Assembly: GCF_024171605.1 (NCBI RefSeq)
Contig: NZ_JALKAA010000005.1
Location: 124,001 to 188,000 of the forward strand
DNA from: Pontibacter sp. HSC-36F09
GTDB lineage: Bacteria; Bacteroidota; Bacteroidia; Cytophagales; Hymenobacteraceae
DNA length: 64,000 nt
Reading direction: 5' to 3'
In this document: positions 18,319 through 28,111 of the stretch, piece by piece
Position numbering within the stretch: position 1 is the stretch's first letter
How the letters are laid out: each line of letters begins with the position of its first letter
Made by a program: the position numbers and the translations under genes
The notes under the pieces: model-generated
The model's input: only the letters and a program-made list of their open reading frames with translations
Database searches by the model: none
Told to the model about the DNA's origin: nothing

Positions 18319-19557
18319 TTAAACAGATACTGCTGACTTAGAGTATAGGCCTTTATCTAGTTTTTGTGCAATCTTTTCAAAAGCGTCGATCGTCTCTTTC
18401 ACGTCGTCCAGGGTATGCACAGCTGTAGGGATCAGGCGAAGCATGATCACGTCTTTTGGCACAACCGGATAAACCACGATAGAGCAGAAGATGTTGTAGT
18501 TCTCACGCAGATCGAGTGTCAGCTGGGTAGCATCCGGAATCTGACCGTTCAGGAATACAGGCGTAACCGGTGACTCTGTAGTACCGATATTAAAGCCTTT
18601 TTCGCGAAGACCAGACTGCAGGGCGTGTACTACTTCCCATAGCTTGTCCTTCAGCTCCGGCTGGGTACGCAGCAGCTCCAAACGCTTGATGGCTCCAATA
18701 GTCAATGGCATTGGCAGCGACTTAGCGAAGATCTGAGAGCGCATGTTGTAGCGCAGGTACTCTACCACTTGTTCGTTAGAAGCAACAAATGCACCGATGC
18801 TGGCCATTGATTTGGCAAATGTAGAGAAGTAAACGTCTATACCGTCCTGGCAGCCTAAATGCTCACCTGTGCCGGCACCGGTCTTACCCATAGTACCAAA
18901 CCCGTGCGCATCATCCACAAACAGACGGAAGTTGAATTTCTCCTTCAGCTTCACCACTTCGTCCAGCTTGCCCAGGTTACCGGACATACCGAACACACCT
19001 TCAGTGATCACCAGAATGGCACCACCTGTGTTCTCAGCCCAGCGCGTGGCACGCTCCAGTTGCTTCTCCAGGCTGGCCATATCGTTGTGCGAATACACAA
19101 AGCGCTTACCCTGGTGCAGACGAACGCCGTCAATGATACAGGCATGCGATTCGGCATCGTATACAATCACATCGTGGCGGTCAACCAGCGCATCGATAAT
19201 AGACACCACTCCCTGGTAACCGAAATTCAGCAAAAGGGCATCCGGCTTCTGCACAAAATCCGCCAGTTCTGACTCCAGTTGCTCATGATAATTGGTGTTG
19301 CCAGACATGATGCGGGCACCCATCGGCGTCGCCATACCCCAGGCCGCAGCGGCTTCGGCATCGGCTTTGCGCACTTCCGGGTGGTTTGCCAGGCCCAGGT
19401 AGTTGTTAAGGCTCCAGGTAAGCACCTCTTTGCCCCTGAACTTCATACGCGGGGCAATTTCCCCTTCAAGCTTTGGAAATGTGAAATAGCCATGCGCATA
19501 ATGTGAGTGGCTGCCTAACGGACCTCTGTTGGTCAACAACTTTTCAAATAAATCCAC
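18319..19557 (-). CDS. PLP-dependent alpha-oxoamine synthase family aminotransferase
   Basis: 412 residues of the alpha-oxoamine synthase fold (serine palmitoyltransferase / KBL / AONS group). Visible are the NNYLGLANHP N-terminal motif, the substrate-side MSGNTNYHEQLE, the PLP-binding VDDAHGFG (about 214-221) and the Schiff-base lysine Lys249 in STFAKSMASIGAF. These enzymes condense an amino acid with an acyl thioester. In Bacteroidota the close relatives make sphingolipid or sulfonolipid (capnine) bases, so a lipid role is plausible, but the substrate cannot be read from sequence. It is transcribed alone, divergent from accC. Confidence 0.85.
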   Translation of the reverse strand: MDLFEKLLTNRGPLGSHSHYAHGYFTFPKLEGEIAPRMKFRGKEVLTWSLNNYLGLANHPEVRKADAEAAAAWGMATPMGARIMSGNTNYHEQLESELADFVQKPDALLLNFGYQGVVSIIDALVDRHDVIVYDAESHACIIDGVRLHQGKRFVYSHNDMASLEKQLERATRWAENTGGAILVITEGVFGMSGNLGKLDEVVKLKEKFNFRLFVDDAHGFGTMGKTGAGTGEHLGCQDGIDVYFSTFAKSMASIGAFVASNEQVVEYLRYNMRSQIFAKSLPMPLTIGAIKRLELLRTQPELKDKLWEVVHALQSGLREKGFNIGTTESPVTPVFLNGQIPDATQLTLDLRENYNIFCSIVVYPVVPKDVIMLRLIPTAVHTLDDVKETIDAFEKIAQKLDKGLYSKSAVSV

Positions 19558-19766
19558 CTTGTGTTTAATTAAGTTACGGGATAATTTAAGGATTTTATGT
19601 AGTAGGTTATACTATATATTCAGTTTATATTATACTGCTTGCAAATTTATGATTTTATAGATTCATAAACAATTTCTAATACAGCTCCCTCCCCTTTTTC
19701 GGCAGCTCATTTTTAAGTTTGCCTGTTATACCGTTTCTTTGAAGAAAAATAAAGCTAAGCTGCAGC

Positions 19767-21266
19767 ATGAGAAAAATCAACAAGATACTGGTAGCCAACC
19801 GTGGTGAAATCGCCCTGCGCGTGATGCGTTCTGCCAAAGAAATGGGTATCAGCACGGTAGCCGTCTACAGCGAGGCCGACCGTAACGCCCTGCATGTGCG
19901 ATACGCTGATGAAGCCGTTTGCGTCGGTGGTCCCAAATCAAATGAGTCCTACCTGCGGGGTGATGTGATCATTGAGGTCTGTAAACGACTGCAGGTTGAT
20001 GCGATTCACCCGGGCTACGGCTTTCTATCAGAAAACGCAAATTTCGCTCGTCAGGTGCAGGAAGCCGGTCTGATCTTTATCGGCCCTTCCCCGGAAGCCA
20101 TTGAATTGATGGGAAGCAAACTGGCCGCCAAAGCTGCCGTGGCCAGGTATAAGATCCCCATGGTTCCAGGCACGGAAGAAGCCATAACCGATGTTGAAGA
20201 GGCCAAAGTGATCTCCTCAAACGTTGGATTCCCCATCCTGATCAAAGCCAGCGCCGGTGGTGGTGGCAAAGGGATGCGCGTGGTGGAAAGCGTAGAGGTG
20301 TTCGAAGAACAGATGAAACTGGCTGTCAGCGAAGCGACATCTGCTTTTGGCGATGGTTCGGTCTTTATCGAAAAATATATCGGTTCTCCGCGCCACATCG
20401 AAATACAGGTGCTGGGCGATACACACGGCAACATCGTGCATTTGTTTGAGCGGGAATGCTCAATTCAGCGCCGTCACCAGAAAGTGATCGAGGAGGCACC
20501 TTCTGCCGTCCTCACTCCAGAACTGCGTGATGAAATGGGCCGCTGCGCCGTTGACGTGGCCAGAGCCTGCGACTATGTAGGAGCTGGCACGGTAGAGTTC
20601 CTGGTGGACGAGAACCTGAACTTCTATTTCCTGGAGATGAATACCCGCCTGCAGGTAGAGCACCCTGTAACAGAGCAGATTACGGGTTTGGACCTGGTGA
20701 AAGCACAGATTCTGATCGCCGAGGGCAAACCGCTCCACTTCCGCCAGGAGGACCTGCAAATAAACGGACATGCGCTGGAACTGCGGGTATACGCCGAAGA
20801 CCCGGCCAACAACTTCCTGCCAGACATCGGTCGCCTGGAAACCTACGTGCGTCCACAGGGACTTGGCGTACGCGTAGACGATGGTTTTGAGCAAGGGATG
20901 GATATTCCGATCTACTATGACCCGATGATAGCGAAACTGGTGACTTTTGGTAAAGATCGTCAGGAAGCCATCGAGAAAATGCTGCGGGCGATTGACGAGT
21001 ATAAGATCACAGGTATAGAGACCACGCTTCCTTTTGGCAAATTCGTGCTGCACCATGAGGCCTTCGTTTCTGGTAACTTCGACACCAAATTCATTGAGCG
21101 CTATTTTACTCCTAGCGTACTGGAGGCTAAGCCAACTGAGGATGCGGAAGAAATTTCGGCTGTTTTGGCGGCGATGCTATTAGGGAATAACAAGCCAAAG
21201 GCCAGCGCGACAAGTACTGGCACACAGACCGGAAGTGTTTCTAACTGGCGTAAGAACAGGGCATAG
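19767..21266 (+). CDS. accC: Biotin carboxylase (acetyl-CoA carboxylase subunit type)
   Basis: 499 residues. The N-terminal domain starts KILVANRGEIALRVMRSAKEMG. The ATP-grasp domain has the glycine-rich SAGGGGKGMRVV loop, EKYIGSPRHIEIQVLGD, ECSIQRRHQKVIEEAPS and the catalytic MNTRLQVEHPVTE. It carboxylates biotin on its carrier protein using bicarbonate and ATP. The C-terminus runs about 50 residues beyond the usual ~450, with a low-complexity tail (KPKASATSTGTQTG). No accB adjoins, so it could instead serve another acyl-CoA or pyruvate carboxylase. It ends at a strong bidirectional terminator. Confidence 0.92.
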   Translation: MRKINKILVANRGEIALRVMRSAKEMGISTVAVYSEADRNALHVRYADEAVCVGGPKSNESYLRGDVIIEVCKRLQVDAIHPGYGFLSENANFARQVQEAGLIFIGPSPEAIELMGSKLAAKAAVARYKIPMVPGTEEAITDVEEAKVISSNVGFPILIKASAGGGGKGMRVVESVEVFEEQMKLAVSEATSAFGDGSVFIEKYIGSPRHIEIQVLGDTHGNIVHLFERECSIQRRHQKVIEEAPSAVLTPELRDEMGRCAVDVARACDYVGAGTVEFLVDENLNFYFLEMNTRLQVEHPVTEQITGLDLVKAQILIAEGKPLHFRQEDLQINGHALELRVYAEDPANNFLPDIGRLETYVRPQGLGVRVDDGFEQGMDIPIYYDPMIAKLVTFGKDRQEAIEKMLRAIDEYKITGIETTLPFGKFVLHHEAFVSGNFDTKFIERYFTPSVLEAKPTEDAEEISAVLAAMLLGNNKPKASATSTGTQTGSVSNWRKNRA

Positions 21267-21285
21267 CAAGGTATAGTCTAATTAT

Positions 21286-21333
21286 AAAATAGCAAAAGGG
21301 GCCGGTCATTAGACCGGCCCCTTTTGCTATTTT
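21286..21333. terminator. Bidirectional terminator between accC and bshB1
   Basis: A perfect 22-bp stem (AAAATAGCAAAAGGGGCCGG plus TC and its complement) with an ATTA loop, between convergent genes. A/T runs on both sides fit termination in both directions. Confidence 0.95.
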
Positions 21334-21349
21334 ATGCTTTATCAGGAAA

Positions 21350-22069
21350 TTAAACCAGATCAAAAAGGCTACGAACCCCTACCTGTTTGGCTGAGGAAAA
21401 GCCCTCGCCAAAGGTTACGCCAATGGCATGACCATACTCCCGGGCGCGGGCTTCTATGAAATCCAGAAACTCAGGTGAAGAGATGTAGGTGTTAGGTGAA
21501 CTGTCGTCAGGGTTGTAAAACTGCGTTCGGAATGCCCGGATAGTTTCAAGTTTTTTCTCCCAATAGGGTGTCACATCCATCACAAAGTCAGGCTTGATAT
21601 ACCGGTCCTGTATGAAATTGTAGGTAGTTTTTGGGCGCCATGCCTGCTGCTCCAAACCATCATCCCCCAAAGTTTTGATCATTTTGAGCCCGGCCAGGAA
21701 ACAGGCCTCCGCCACTACCGCTGCCCCGCGTCCGTGATCCGGATGACGGTCGTGCAGGGCATTCATCAGCACAATATCAGGTTGGTACTGGCGTACTTTA
21801 CGTACGATCTGTAACTGGTGCTCTTTGTCATTGGCGAAAAAACCGTCTGCAAAGTTCAGGTTATCACGCACGGAAAGTCCCATGATCCGGGCGGCGTCCT
21901 CTGCTTCTGCCAGGCGCTCTTCCGGTGTACCCCGCGTGCCAAGTTCTCCACGTGTCAGGTCCACCACCCCAGCGCTTTTACCGGCGGCGATATGGGCAAT
22001 CAAAGTACCGGCACAGCCAAGCTCTACATCATCCGGGTGTGCGGCAAAGGCAAGTATATCTAACTTCAT
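21350..22069 (-). CDS. bshB1: Bacillithiol biosynthesis deacetylase BshB1
   Basis: 239 residues from the ATG at 22069 (a TTG two codons earlier is less likely). It is a LmbE-like zinc deacetylase: the zinc motif AAHPDDVELGCAGT near the N-terminus, the DLTRGELGTRGTPEER segment and NALHDRHPDHGRGA are diagnostic of BshB1. It removes acetate from GlcNAc-malate, the second step of bacillithiol synthesis, in the cytosol. It lies 14 bp after an M23 peptidase gene, which in turn follows trxB, forming a likely three-gene unit. Confidence 0.94.
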   Translation of the reverse strand: MKLDILAFAAHPDDVELGCAGTLIAHIAAGKSAGVVDLTRGELGTRGTPEERLAEAEDAARIMGLSVRDNLNFADGFFANDKEHQLQIVRKVRQYQPDIVLMNALHDRHPDHGRGAAVVAEACFLAGLKMIKTLGDDGLEQQAWRPKTTYNFIQDRYIKPDFVMDVTPYWEKKLETIRAFRTQFYNPDDSSPNTYISSPEFLDFIEARAREYGHAIGVTFGEGFSSAKQVGVRSLFDLV

Positions 22070-22083
22070 GATCAATTGCTTTC

Positions 22084-23130
22084 TTATTTGATTCGGAGCG
22101 AACGTCCCACCTTCAGAGTCGTACGCGTGCTGATCCCGTTCAGTTTAGTGATCTGGCTGACAGAAACGCCATACCGCTTGGCTATACCTGACAGGGTATC
22201 GCCGCTTCGCACCTTATGGTAGCTTGATTTACGCGAGCCGCCGCTGCTGCTCTTCGACTTGTTGTAATAGTTGAACAAGGCTGACGTGATAACGAAGCTT
22301 TGCCCCTTAAGCAGATAGTCAGGAAAATCGTACATCAACTCCGGGTCCAGGGGATTGCCCTGATAGCGCACCTCGTAGTGCAGGTGCGGACCCGAGCTAC
22401 GGCCGGTGCTGCCGCCTAGTCCTATCACTTCCCCCGCCTTCACAAACTGGCCGGTCTCCGCAATGGTCCTGCTCATGTGGCCATAAAGCGTTTCCAAGCC
22501 ATTGTAATGGCGCAACACGATGTAGTTGCCATATCCACCGCCGTCCCACTTATTGATACGTACCACCCCGTCAAAAGCAGCGTAAATAGAGTCCCCGGTG
22601 TCAAGGTCGATGTCAGTGCCATAGTGCCAGCGATACCCTCTGTGACCGAAACGACTTGTCACAGGCGTTTTCTCCAAGGGCATTTTGTAATCGCGCTTGA
22701 CTCTTGGGTCATACAGGGTGATATCCACTGTATCCTTTAACTGACGGCCATCCATGCGGTAGGGATTGATGTTCCGGGTATCCCATATGGCGTAGTAGCC
22801 TGCAATCTTGATCCAGGTTGAGTCGATCAGCACTTCCTCTGATACCTCTACAATATGCTGCTCCCCCAAGTCTAGTTCAGACGTGTCTTCACTGACGATG
22901 GACAGCTGTTTCTTTGGGTTGAAGAAAATAGACTTGCCAGCATCCGAATCATCCTCCGGAAACTCCTCGTACTTGATCAAAATGGTGGTGTCAGGTCGTA
23001 CATAATCTATCTTAGGTGACTTTACCTTAAAAAGATCTTTGACCTTACCCTGAGCAAAGGCACTGCCCATCCCGGAAACGAGACAGAGCAAAAAGAGTGC
23101 AATCGTAAGGGGTGCTTTATACTTTAGCAT
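22084..23130 (-). CDS. M23 family metallopeptidase with C-terminal LysM domain
   Basis: 348 residues from the ATG at 23130, chosen because the signal peptide (MLKYKAPLTIALFLLCLVSG...AFAQ) starts there; a longer frame would need a TTG. The M23 domain has the zinc ligands in RFGHRGYRWHYGTDIDL, LYGHMS and GPHLHYEVR. A basic, Ser-rich linker leads to one LysM repeat (HKVRSGDTLSGIAKRYGVS) that binds peptidoglycan. An exported murein endopeptidase is predicted, with a poorly conserved ~130-residue N-terminal region. It sits between trxB and bshB1 on the same strand. Confidence 0.92.
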   Translation of the reverse strand: MLKYKAPLTIALFLLCLVSGMGSAFAQGKVKDLFKVKSPKIDYVRPDTTILIKYEEFPEDDSDAGKSIFFNPKKQLSIVSEDTSELDLGEQHIVEVSEEVLIDSTWIKIAGYYAIWDTRNINPYRMDGRQLKDTVDITLYDPRVKRDYKMPLEKTPVTSRFGHRGYRWHYGTDIDLDTGDSIYAAFDGVVRINKWDGGGYGNYIVLRHYNGLETLYGHMSRTIAETGQFVKAGEVIGLGGSTGRSSGPHLHYEVRYQGNPLDPELMYDFPDYLLKGQSFVITSALFNYYNKSKSSSGGSRKSSYHKVRSGDTLSGIAKRYGVSVSQITKLNGISTRTTLKVGRSLRIK

Positions 23131-23265
23131 TGTATTGAATATTAGGCGGAGCAGATTTATGAAGCTCAATGTCGCAAAACTAACTACCGCCTCGCCATTT
23201 TATTGTGGTCATCTCCCGCCACGTCAAAACAAATTATGCCTGACAGGTATAACCTACTGGTAAAT

Positions 23266-24204
23266 TTAGTGCAAATCTTGCGCAGACAGATAGCGTTCTG
23301 CGTCAAGAGCGGCCATGCAACCTGAGCCGGCTGCCGTTACGGCTTGTCTGTAAGTAAAGTCCTGCACATCGCCGCAGGCAAACACACCGTCTATATTGGT
23401 TTTGCTCGTTCCCGGAATCGTACGGATATACCCATTCTCGTCCAGATTCAGGTAGTCAGCGAAAATGCCGGAGTTTGGCTGATGCCCGATCGCCACGAAA
23501 AATCCCTTCACCGGAATCTCGCGCAGTTCGTCTGTGAGCACATTGCGCACACGCACGCCTTCCACAGCGAATTCACCCAGAATATCGTCCGTTACTGAAT
23601 TCCAGAGTATTTCGATGTTCTTGGTTTTCTTGACGCGTTCCTGCATGATGGTAGAGGCACGCATTTCGTCACGGCGAACGATCATGTATACCTTACTGCA
23701 GATGTTGGCCAGGTAAGTGGCCTCTTCAGCGGCCGTGTCGCCGGCACCTACAATCGCCACATCCTGACCGCGGTAAAAGAAACCATCGCAAACGGCACAG
23801 GCACTTACCCCGCTGCCATTCAAACGGGCTTCCGACTCCATACCCAGCCACTTGGCCGATGCGCCGGTAGAGATGATCACGGTATGGGCTTCGATTACCT
23901 TCTGGTCGTCAATAGTTACCTTGTGCGGCTGCGAAGAAAAATCCACGGCTGTCGCGATGCCGTACCTGACATCGGTTCCAAAACGCTCGGCCTGGCGCTT
24001 AAAGTCTTCCATCATCTGCGGACCGTTGATACCGTCCGGGTAGCCAGGGTAATTCTCTACGTCATTGGTGATGGTGAGCTGGCCGCCGGGCTGCAATCCC
24101 TGGTACAGCACAGGGTTAAGTCCGGCACGGGAAGCATAGATAGCTGCTGTATAACCAGCTGGGCCTGATCCGATGATCAGACATTTTACTTTTTCTATTT
24201 CCAT
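23266..24204 (-). CDS. trxB: Thioredoxin reductase
   Basis: 312 residues, standard low-molecular-weight TrxB. An FAD-binding Rossmann motif (CLIIGSGPAGYTAAIYASRAGL) opens the protein. The redox-active CAVC lies in SACAVCDGFFYRG, followed by the NADPH-binding VAIVGAGDTAAEEA and the C-terminal FAD site GVFACGDVQDFTYRQAVTAAGSG. It passes electrons from NADPH to thioredoxin. It is the first gene of the trxB / M23 / bshB1 run; the rpoD terminator lies upstream. Confidence 0.97.
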   Translation of the reverse strand: MEIEKVKCLIIGSGPAGYTAAIYASRAGLNPVLYQGLQPGGQLTITNDVENYPGYPDGINGPQMMEDFKRQAERFGTDVRYGIATAVDFSSQPHKVTIDDQKVIEAHTVIISTGASAKWLGMESEARLNGSGVSACAVCDGFFYRGQDVAIVGAGDTAAEEATYLANICSKVYMIVRRDEMRASTIMQERVKKTKNIEILWNSVTDDILGEFAVEGVRVRNVLTDELREIPVKGFFVAIGHQPNSGIFADYLNLDENGYIRTIPGTSKTNIDGVFACGDVQDFTYRQAVTAAGSGCMAALDAERYLSAQDLH

Positions 24205-24325
24205 GTTATGTGAGGCTTATTCGAAATTGGTTGCAAGTATACAAAAAATATGATGCTCTGCCTGCATACTTCCTGTGTTAATTAGCACAAACCCGGCAGA
24301 GGACGGGCTTCTTCTGCTAGAAATG

Positions 24326-24359
24326 CAAAGAGCCCTGACCTTACGGACAGGGCTCTTTG
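24326..24359 (-). terminator. Terminator downstream of rpoD
   Basis: A 12-bp stem CAAAGAGCCCTG / CAGGGCTCTTTG with a 10-nt loop, 16 bp past the rpoD stop. It separates rpoD from trxB. Confidence 0.88.
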
Positions 24360-24375
24360 TAGTGTTCTTATGGGC

Positions 24376-25239
24376 TTAACCGAGGTAAGGCTTCAGTGCT
24401 TTGCTTCTGGAAGTATGACGGAGTCTGCGGATAGCTTTCTCCTTGATCTGGCGTACACGCTCACGGGTCAGATTGAACTTCTCCCCGATTTCCTCCAGCG
24501 TAAGTGAATGCTCACCGTTCAGACCAAAGTATAGCGTGATCACGTCGGCCTCGCGTTTGGTAAGGGTAGACAGGGCCCGCTGCACTTCTTTGCGAAGCGA
24601 GTCGTTCATCAGTCCTGTGTCAGGTGACTCTTCGTCTTCGTTCTCCAGCACATCCAGCAGGCGGTTTTCCTCACCCTGCACAAACGGAGCATCAACTGAC
24701 ACGTGGCGACCAGAGATCTTGAGTGTGTCAACAACCTCAGCAGTTGTCAGCTCTAGCACCTCTGCAATTTCTTCCGGTGAAGGCTCACGCTCGAATTTCT
24801 GCTCCAGTTCAGAAAATGACTTAGAAATCTTGTTGAGAGAACCAACGCGGTTCAGTGGCAGACGCACAATACGAGACTGCTCGGCCAATGCCTGCAGAAT
24901 AGACTGACGGATCCACCAAACTGCATAAGAGATAAACTTAAAACCTCTTGTTTCATCGAAACGCTTGGCCGCTTTGATCAGACCCAGGTTTCCCTCATTG
25001 ATAAGGTCGCCTAGTGATAGGCCTTGGTTCTGGTACTGCTTGGCCACCGACACTACGAAACGCAGGTTAGCTTTGGTCAACTTCTCAAGTGCAAACTGAT
25101 CTCCCTCTTTGATTCTCTGAGCAAGCGATACCTCCTCATCCGGTGTAAGCAAATCGACTTTACCAATCTCCTGAAGGTACTTGTCCAGCGACTGGCTTTC
25201 GCGGTTGGTGATCTGTTTGCTTATCTTGAGTTGTCTCAT
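24376..25239 (-). CDS. rpoD: Primary RNA polymerase sigma factor (RpoD/SigA)
   Basis: 287 residues. It lacks region 1.1, as is normal for Bacteroidota primary sigma factors. Visible are region 1.2 ([20 protein letters not shown]), region 2 ([58 protein letters not shown]), region 3, and region 4 with the helix-turn-helix [28 protein letters not shown]. It directs RNA polymerase to the TAnnTTTG promoters used throughout this window. Monocistronic, with its own terminator. Confidence 0.96.
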   Translation of the reverse strand: MRQLKISKQITNRESQSLDKYLQEIGKVDLLTPDEEVSLAQRIKEGDQFALEKLTKANLRFVVSVAKQYQNQGLSLGDLINEGNLGLIKAAKRFDETRGFKFISYAVWWIRQSILQALAEQSRIVRLPLNRVGSLNKISKSFSELEQKFEREPSPEEIAEVLELTTAEVVDTLKISGRHVSVDAPFVQGEENRLLDVLENEDEESPDTGLMNDSLRKEVQRALSTLTKREADVITLYFGLNGEHSLTLEEIGEKFNLTRERVRQIKEKAIRRLRHTSRSKALKPYLG

Positions 25240-25372
25240 CAGAGTATATTGTTATAACAAAAAAATGTGAAAATCTTAATTCCGGGCTCGGAGTGGTAAC
25301 ATCAGAAAATCGCGCAAAGTTCTTACATTTTAAGAATAAAATCAAGAAGCATTTACGCCACTGCAAAACGTA

Positions 25373-25420
25373 ATACTCCTGACGCCACTCCGCCTTATAC
25401 GGAACGGGCATCAGGAGTAT
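25373..25420 (-). terminator. Terminator downstream of pnp
   Basis: Inverted repeat ATACTCCTGA / TCAGGAGTAT with a further partly paired GC-rich arm between them, 14 bp after the pnp stop. Confidence 0.75.
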
Positions 25421-25433
25421 AAAAATTATGGGA

Positions 25434-27572
25434 TTACTGTTGCGCTTCGGCGCCTGGCTTAGGTAGAATAGCCTTGCGTGACAACTTAAACTTACCGGTT
25501 TTCTTGTCTACGTCGATTAGCTTCACTTTCACTTCTTCACCAATTTCCAACACGCCATCCATAGTCTCGAGGCGCTCGTGCTTGATCTCCGAAATGTGCA
25601 GCAAACCGTCTTTGCCGGCCATGAATTCTACAAAGGCCCCGTAAGGCTGGATAGATTTCACTTTACCAATGTAAACCTCTCCAATCTCCGGCTGTGCCAC
25701 AATGCCTTTGATCTTGCTCACGGCACTGTTCATGGATTCCTGGTTGCTGGCGAAGATGTTCACATGGCCTTTTTCGTTCTTCTCCTCGATGATGATCGTA
25801 GCTCCAGTGTCCTTCTGGATCTGCTGGATTACCTTACCGCCTGGTCCGATCACGGCACCAATAAACTCCTTGTCTATCACAATGTTGAATGAGCGTGGGG
25901 TGTGTGGCTTGTAGTCAGCATTAGGCGAAGAAATGGTCTTGTTCATCTCGTTGAGGATGTGCAGACGACCTTCTCTTGCCTGAGCAAGTGCCTGGCTCAA
26001 CACATCATGCGATAAACCCTGTACTTTGATGTCCATCTGGCAGGCCGTGATACCTTTGCTGGTACCAGCCACTTTAAAGTCCATGTCACCCAGGTGGTCT
26101 TCGTCGCCCAGGATGTCAGAAAGAACGGCAAAATTGCCTGTGCTCTCGTCTGTGATCAAGCCCATAGCTATACCTGAAACGCCATCCTTCACAGGAACAC
26201 CAGCATCCATCAGGGCCAGTGAACCGGCACATACGGTCGCCATGGAAGAAGAACCATTAGACTCCAGAATGTCCGACACGATACGGATTGTGTACGGGTT
26301 CTCAGAATCTGCAGGAAGCACTTTCTTAAGCGCTCTGAGTGCCAGGTTACCATGACCGATCTCACGACGGCCAGGACCTCTGTTTGGCTTCACCTCACCT
26401 GTTGAGAAGGCTGGGAAGTTATAGTGCAGCAGGAACTTGTTGTATCCGGATACCATCGCACTGTCGATCATCTGCTCGTCCAGTTTGGTGCCCAATGTCA
26501 CTGTAGTTAGGGATTGTGTCTCACCGCGTGTGAAAACAGCAGAACCGTGCGTAGCTGGCAGGTAGTTGATCTCTGACCAGATAGGGCGGATTTCATTCAG
26601 CTGACGGCCATCCAGGCGCACACGGTCGTTCAGGATCATCTTGCGAACGGCGTCTTTCTCTACGTCGTGGTAATAAGTTTTGATAAGTGTCATGTCGTAG
26701 CCATGCTCCTCGCCCAGTGACTCCACAAACTCGTTCAGCACAGAAGCAAATCCTTCTTTACGCTCAGACTTGTTGGCACGGCCACGCTTGGCAACTTCAT
26801 AAGCCTTGTCGTAAGTGGCAGCGTATACCTTCTGACGCAATTCGTCATTGTGTATTTCGTGTGAGTACTCGCGCTTCTGCAGTTTGCCAACCATTTCAGC
26901 TAGCTCCATCTGCGCCTGGCACTGTACCTTAATGGCTTCATGTGCGAAAGCAATTGCTTCAAGCATCTCTTCTTCAGAAACCTCGTTCATTTCGCCTTCA
27001 ACCATCGCAACGCTGTCGATTGAGCCACCCACAATCATGTCGATGTCTGCGCTTTTCAGGTCAGAAGCTTTTGGGTTGATTACGAACTGACCGTCGATGC
27101 GCGCTACGCGCACTTCAGAAATAGGTCCGTTGAAAGGAATATCAGAAACTGCAAGCGCTGCAGAAGCTGCCAGGGCTGCAAGTGCATCTGGCAAAATCTC
27201 AGCATCTGCAGAGATCATATTTATAGTCATCTGCGTTTCGGCATGGTAGTCGCCCGGGAACATAGGGCGCAGGATACGGTCTACCAAACGGGAAATCAGG
27301 ATTTCATAGTCAGAAAGGCGCGCTTCTCTTTTGAGGAAGCCTCCGGGGATTTTGCCAGAAGAAGCAAACTTCTCCTGATAGTCTACTGAAAGGGGCAGAA
27401 AGTCAACTCCCTCACGGGCTTCTTTGTTAGAAACAACAGCTGCCAGTAGCATGGTGTTACCCATTCTTACTACAACAGATCCGTCGGCCTGCTTGGCTAA
27501 TTTACCAGTTTCAATAATGATCTCCCGGCCATCCGGAAGAAAGATTGTTTTTGTGATCGCGTTTTGTGACAT
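25434..27572 (-). CDS. pnp: Polyribonucleotide nucleotidyltransferase (PNPase)
   Basis: 712 residues from the ATG at 27572 (a TTG two codons earlier is possible). Two RNase PH-like domains are present, the second carrying [14 protein letters not shown] and the [20 protein letters not shown] active-site segment. A KH domain ([21 protein letters not shown]) and an S1 domain ([29 protein letters not shown]) follow. It is a phosphorolytic 3'-5' exoribonuclease of RNA turnover. rpsO lies just upstream but is separated by a terminator hairpin, as in the classical rpsO-pnp arrangement. Confidence 0.97.
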   Translation of the reverse strand: MSQNAITKTIFLPDGREIIIETGKLAKQADGSVVVRMGNTMLLAAVVSNKEAREGVDFLPLSVDYQEKFASSGKIPGGFLKREARLSDYEILISRLVDRILRPMFPGDYHAETQMTINMISADAEILPDALAALAASAALAVSDIPFNGPISEVRVARIDGQFVINPKASDLKSADIDMIVGGSIDSVAMVEGEMNEVSEEEMLEAIAFAHEAIKVQCQAQMELAEMVGKLQKREYSHEIHNDELRQKVYAATYDKAYEVAKRGRANKSERKEGFASVLNEFVESLGEEHGYDMTLIKTYYHDVEKDAVRKMILNDRVRLDGRQLNEIRPIWSEINYLPATHGSAVFTRGETQSLTTVTLGTKLDEQMIDSAMVSGYNKFLLHYNFPAFSTGEVKPNRGPGRREIGHGNLALRALKKVLPADSENPYTIRIVSDILESNGSSSMATVCAGSLALMDAGVPVKDGVSGIAMGLITDESTGNFAVLSDILGDEDHLGDMDFKVAGTSKGITACQMDIKVQGLSHDVLSQALAQAREGRLHILNEMNKTISSPNADYKPHTPRSFNIVIDKEFIGAVIGPGGKVIQQIQKDTGATIIIEEKNEKGHVNIFASNQESMNSAVSKIKGIVAQPEIGEVYIGKVKSIQPYGAFVEFMAGKDGLLHISEIKHERLETMDGVLEIGEEVKVKLIDVDKKTGKFKLSRKAILPKPGAEAQQ

Positions 27573-27673
27573 CTTCAATTATTATTTTTTAGCATCAAAT
27601 AGAACAGGGCTACCGTTTGCAGCCGCTGCTGGGGTACTGGCAAAGAGGAAGGGGAATATAAAGAGGAATAGAA

Positions 27674-27710
27674 AAAAATAGGGAATCCCTGTCAGAAATT
27701 CCCTATTTTT
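27674..27710 (-). terminator. Terminator between rpsO and pnp
   Basis: Stem AAAAATAGGGAAT / ATTCCCTATTTTT, 13 bp perfect with a 10- to 11-nt loop, 9 bp past the rpsO stop. Read-through would feed pnp. Confidence 0.85.
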
Positions 27711-27718
27711 CTATAAGC

Positions 27719-27994
27719 TTATTTACGGATACCAAGCTCGGCGATGATCGCTCTGTATCTTTCAATGTCATTTTTCTGCAGGTAGTTCAGAAGTCTTCTT
27801 CTTTTACCTACCAGCTTAAGAAGACCAAGACGAGTGCCGAAGTCTTTCTTATGAACCTTCAGGTGCTCTGTCAGATCAGCAATGCGCGTAGTGAACAGCG
27901 CGATCTGGCCTTCTGCAGAACCCGTGTCTGTTTTAGACTTGCTCAGGCTGTGCTTTTCAAAAATTTCTTGTTTCGCTTCAGTAGTTAATTTCAT
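27719..27994 (-). CDS. rpsO: 30S ribosomal protein S15
   Basis: 91 residues, normal length. The [22 protein letters not shown] start, [29 protein letters not shown] core and [13 protein letters not shown] end are diagnostic. It binds the central domain of 16S rRNA early in 30S assembly. It is followed by a terminator and then pnp on the same strand. Confidence 0.98.
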   Translation of the reverse strand: MKLTTEAKQEIFEKHSLSKSKTDTGSAEGQIALFTTRIADLTEHLKVHKKDFGTRLGLLKLVGKRRRLLNYLQKNDIERYRAIIAELGIRK

Positions 27995-28111
27995 TGCGTA
28001 TAAAAAATATCAATCTGTTATAATCAGTGGATAGTTTCCCGTATAAGCCGCAAAGTTAAATAAAATATCTATATTAAAAAACTTTTTGCAGCGAGTTATT
28101 TTGACTCAGCG

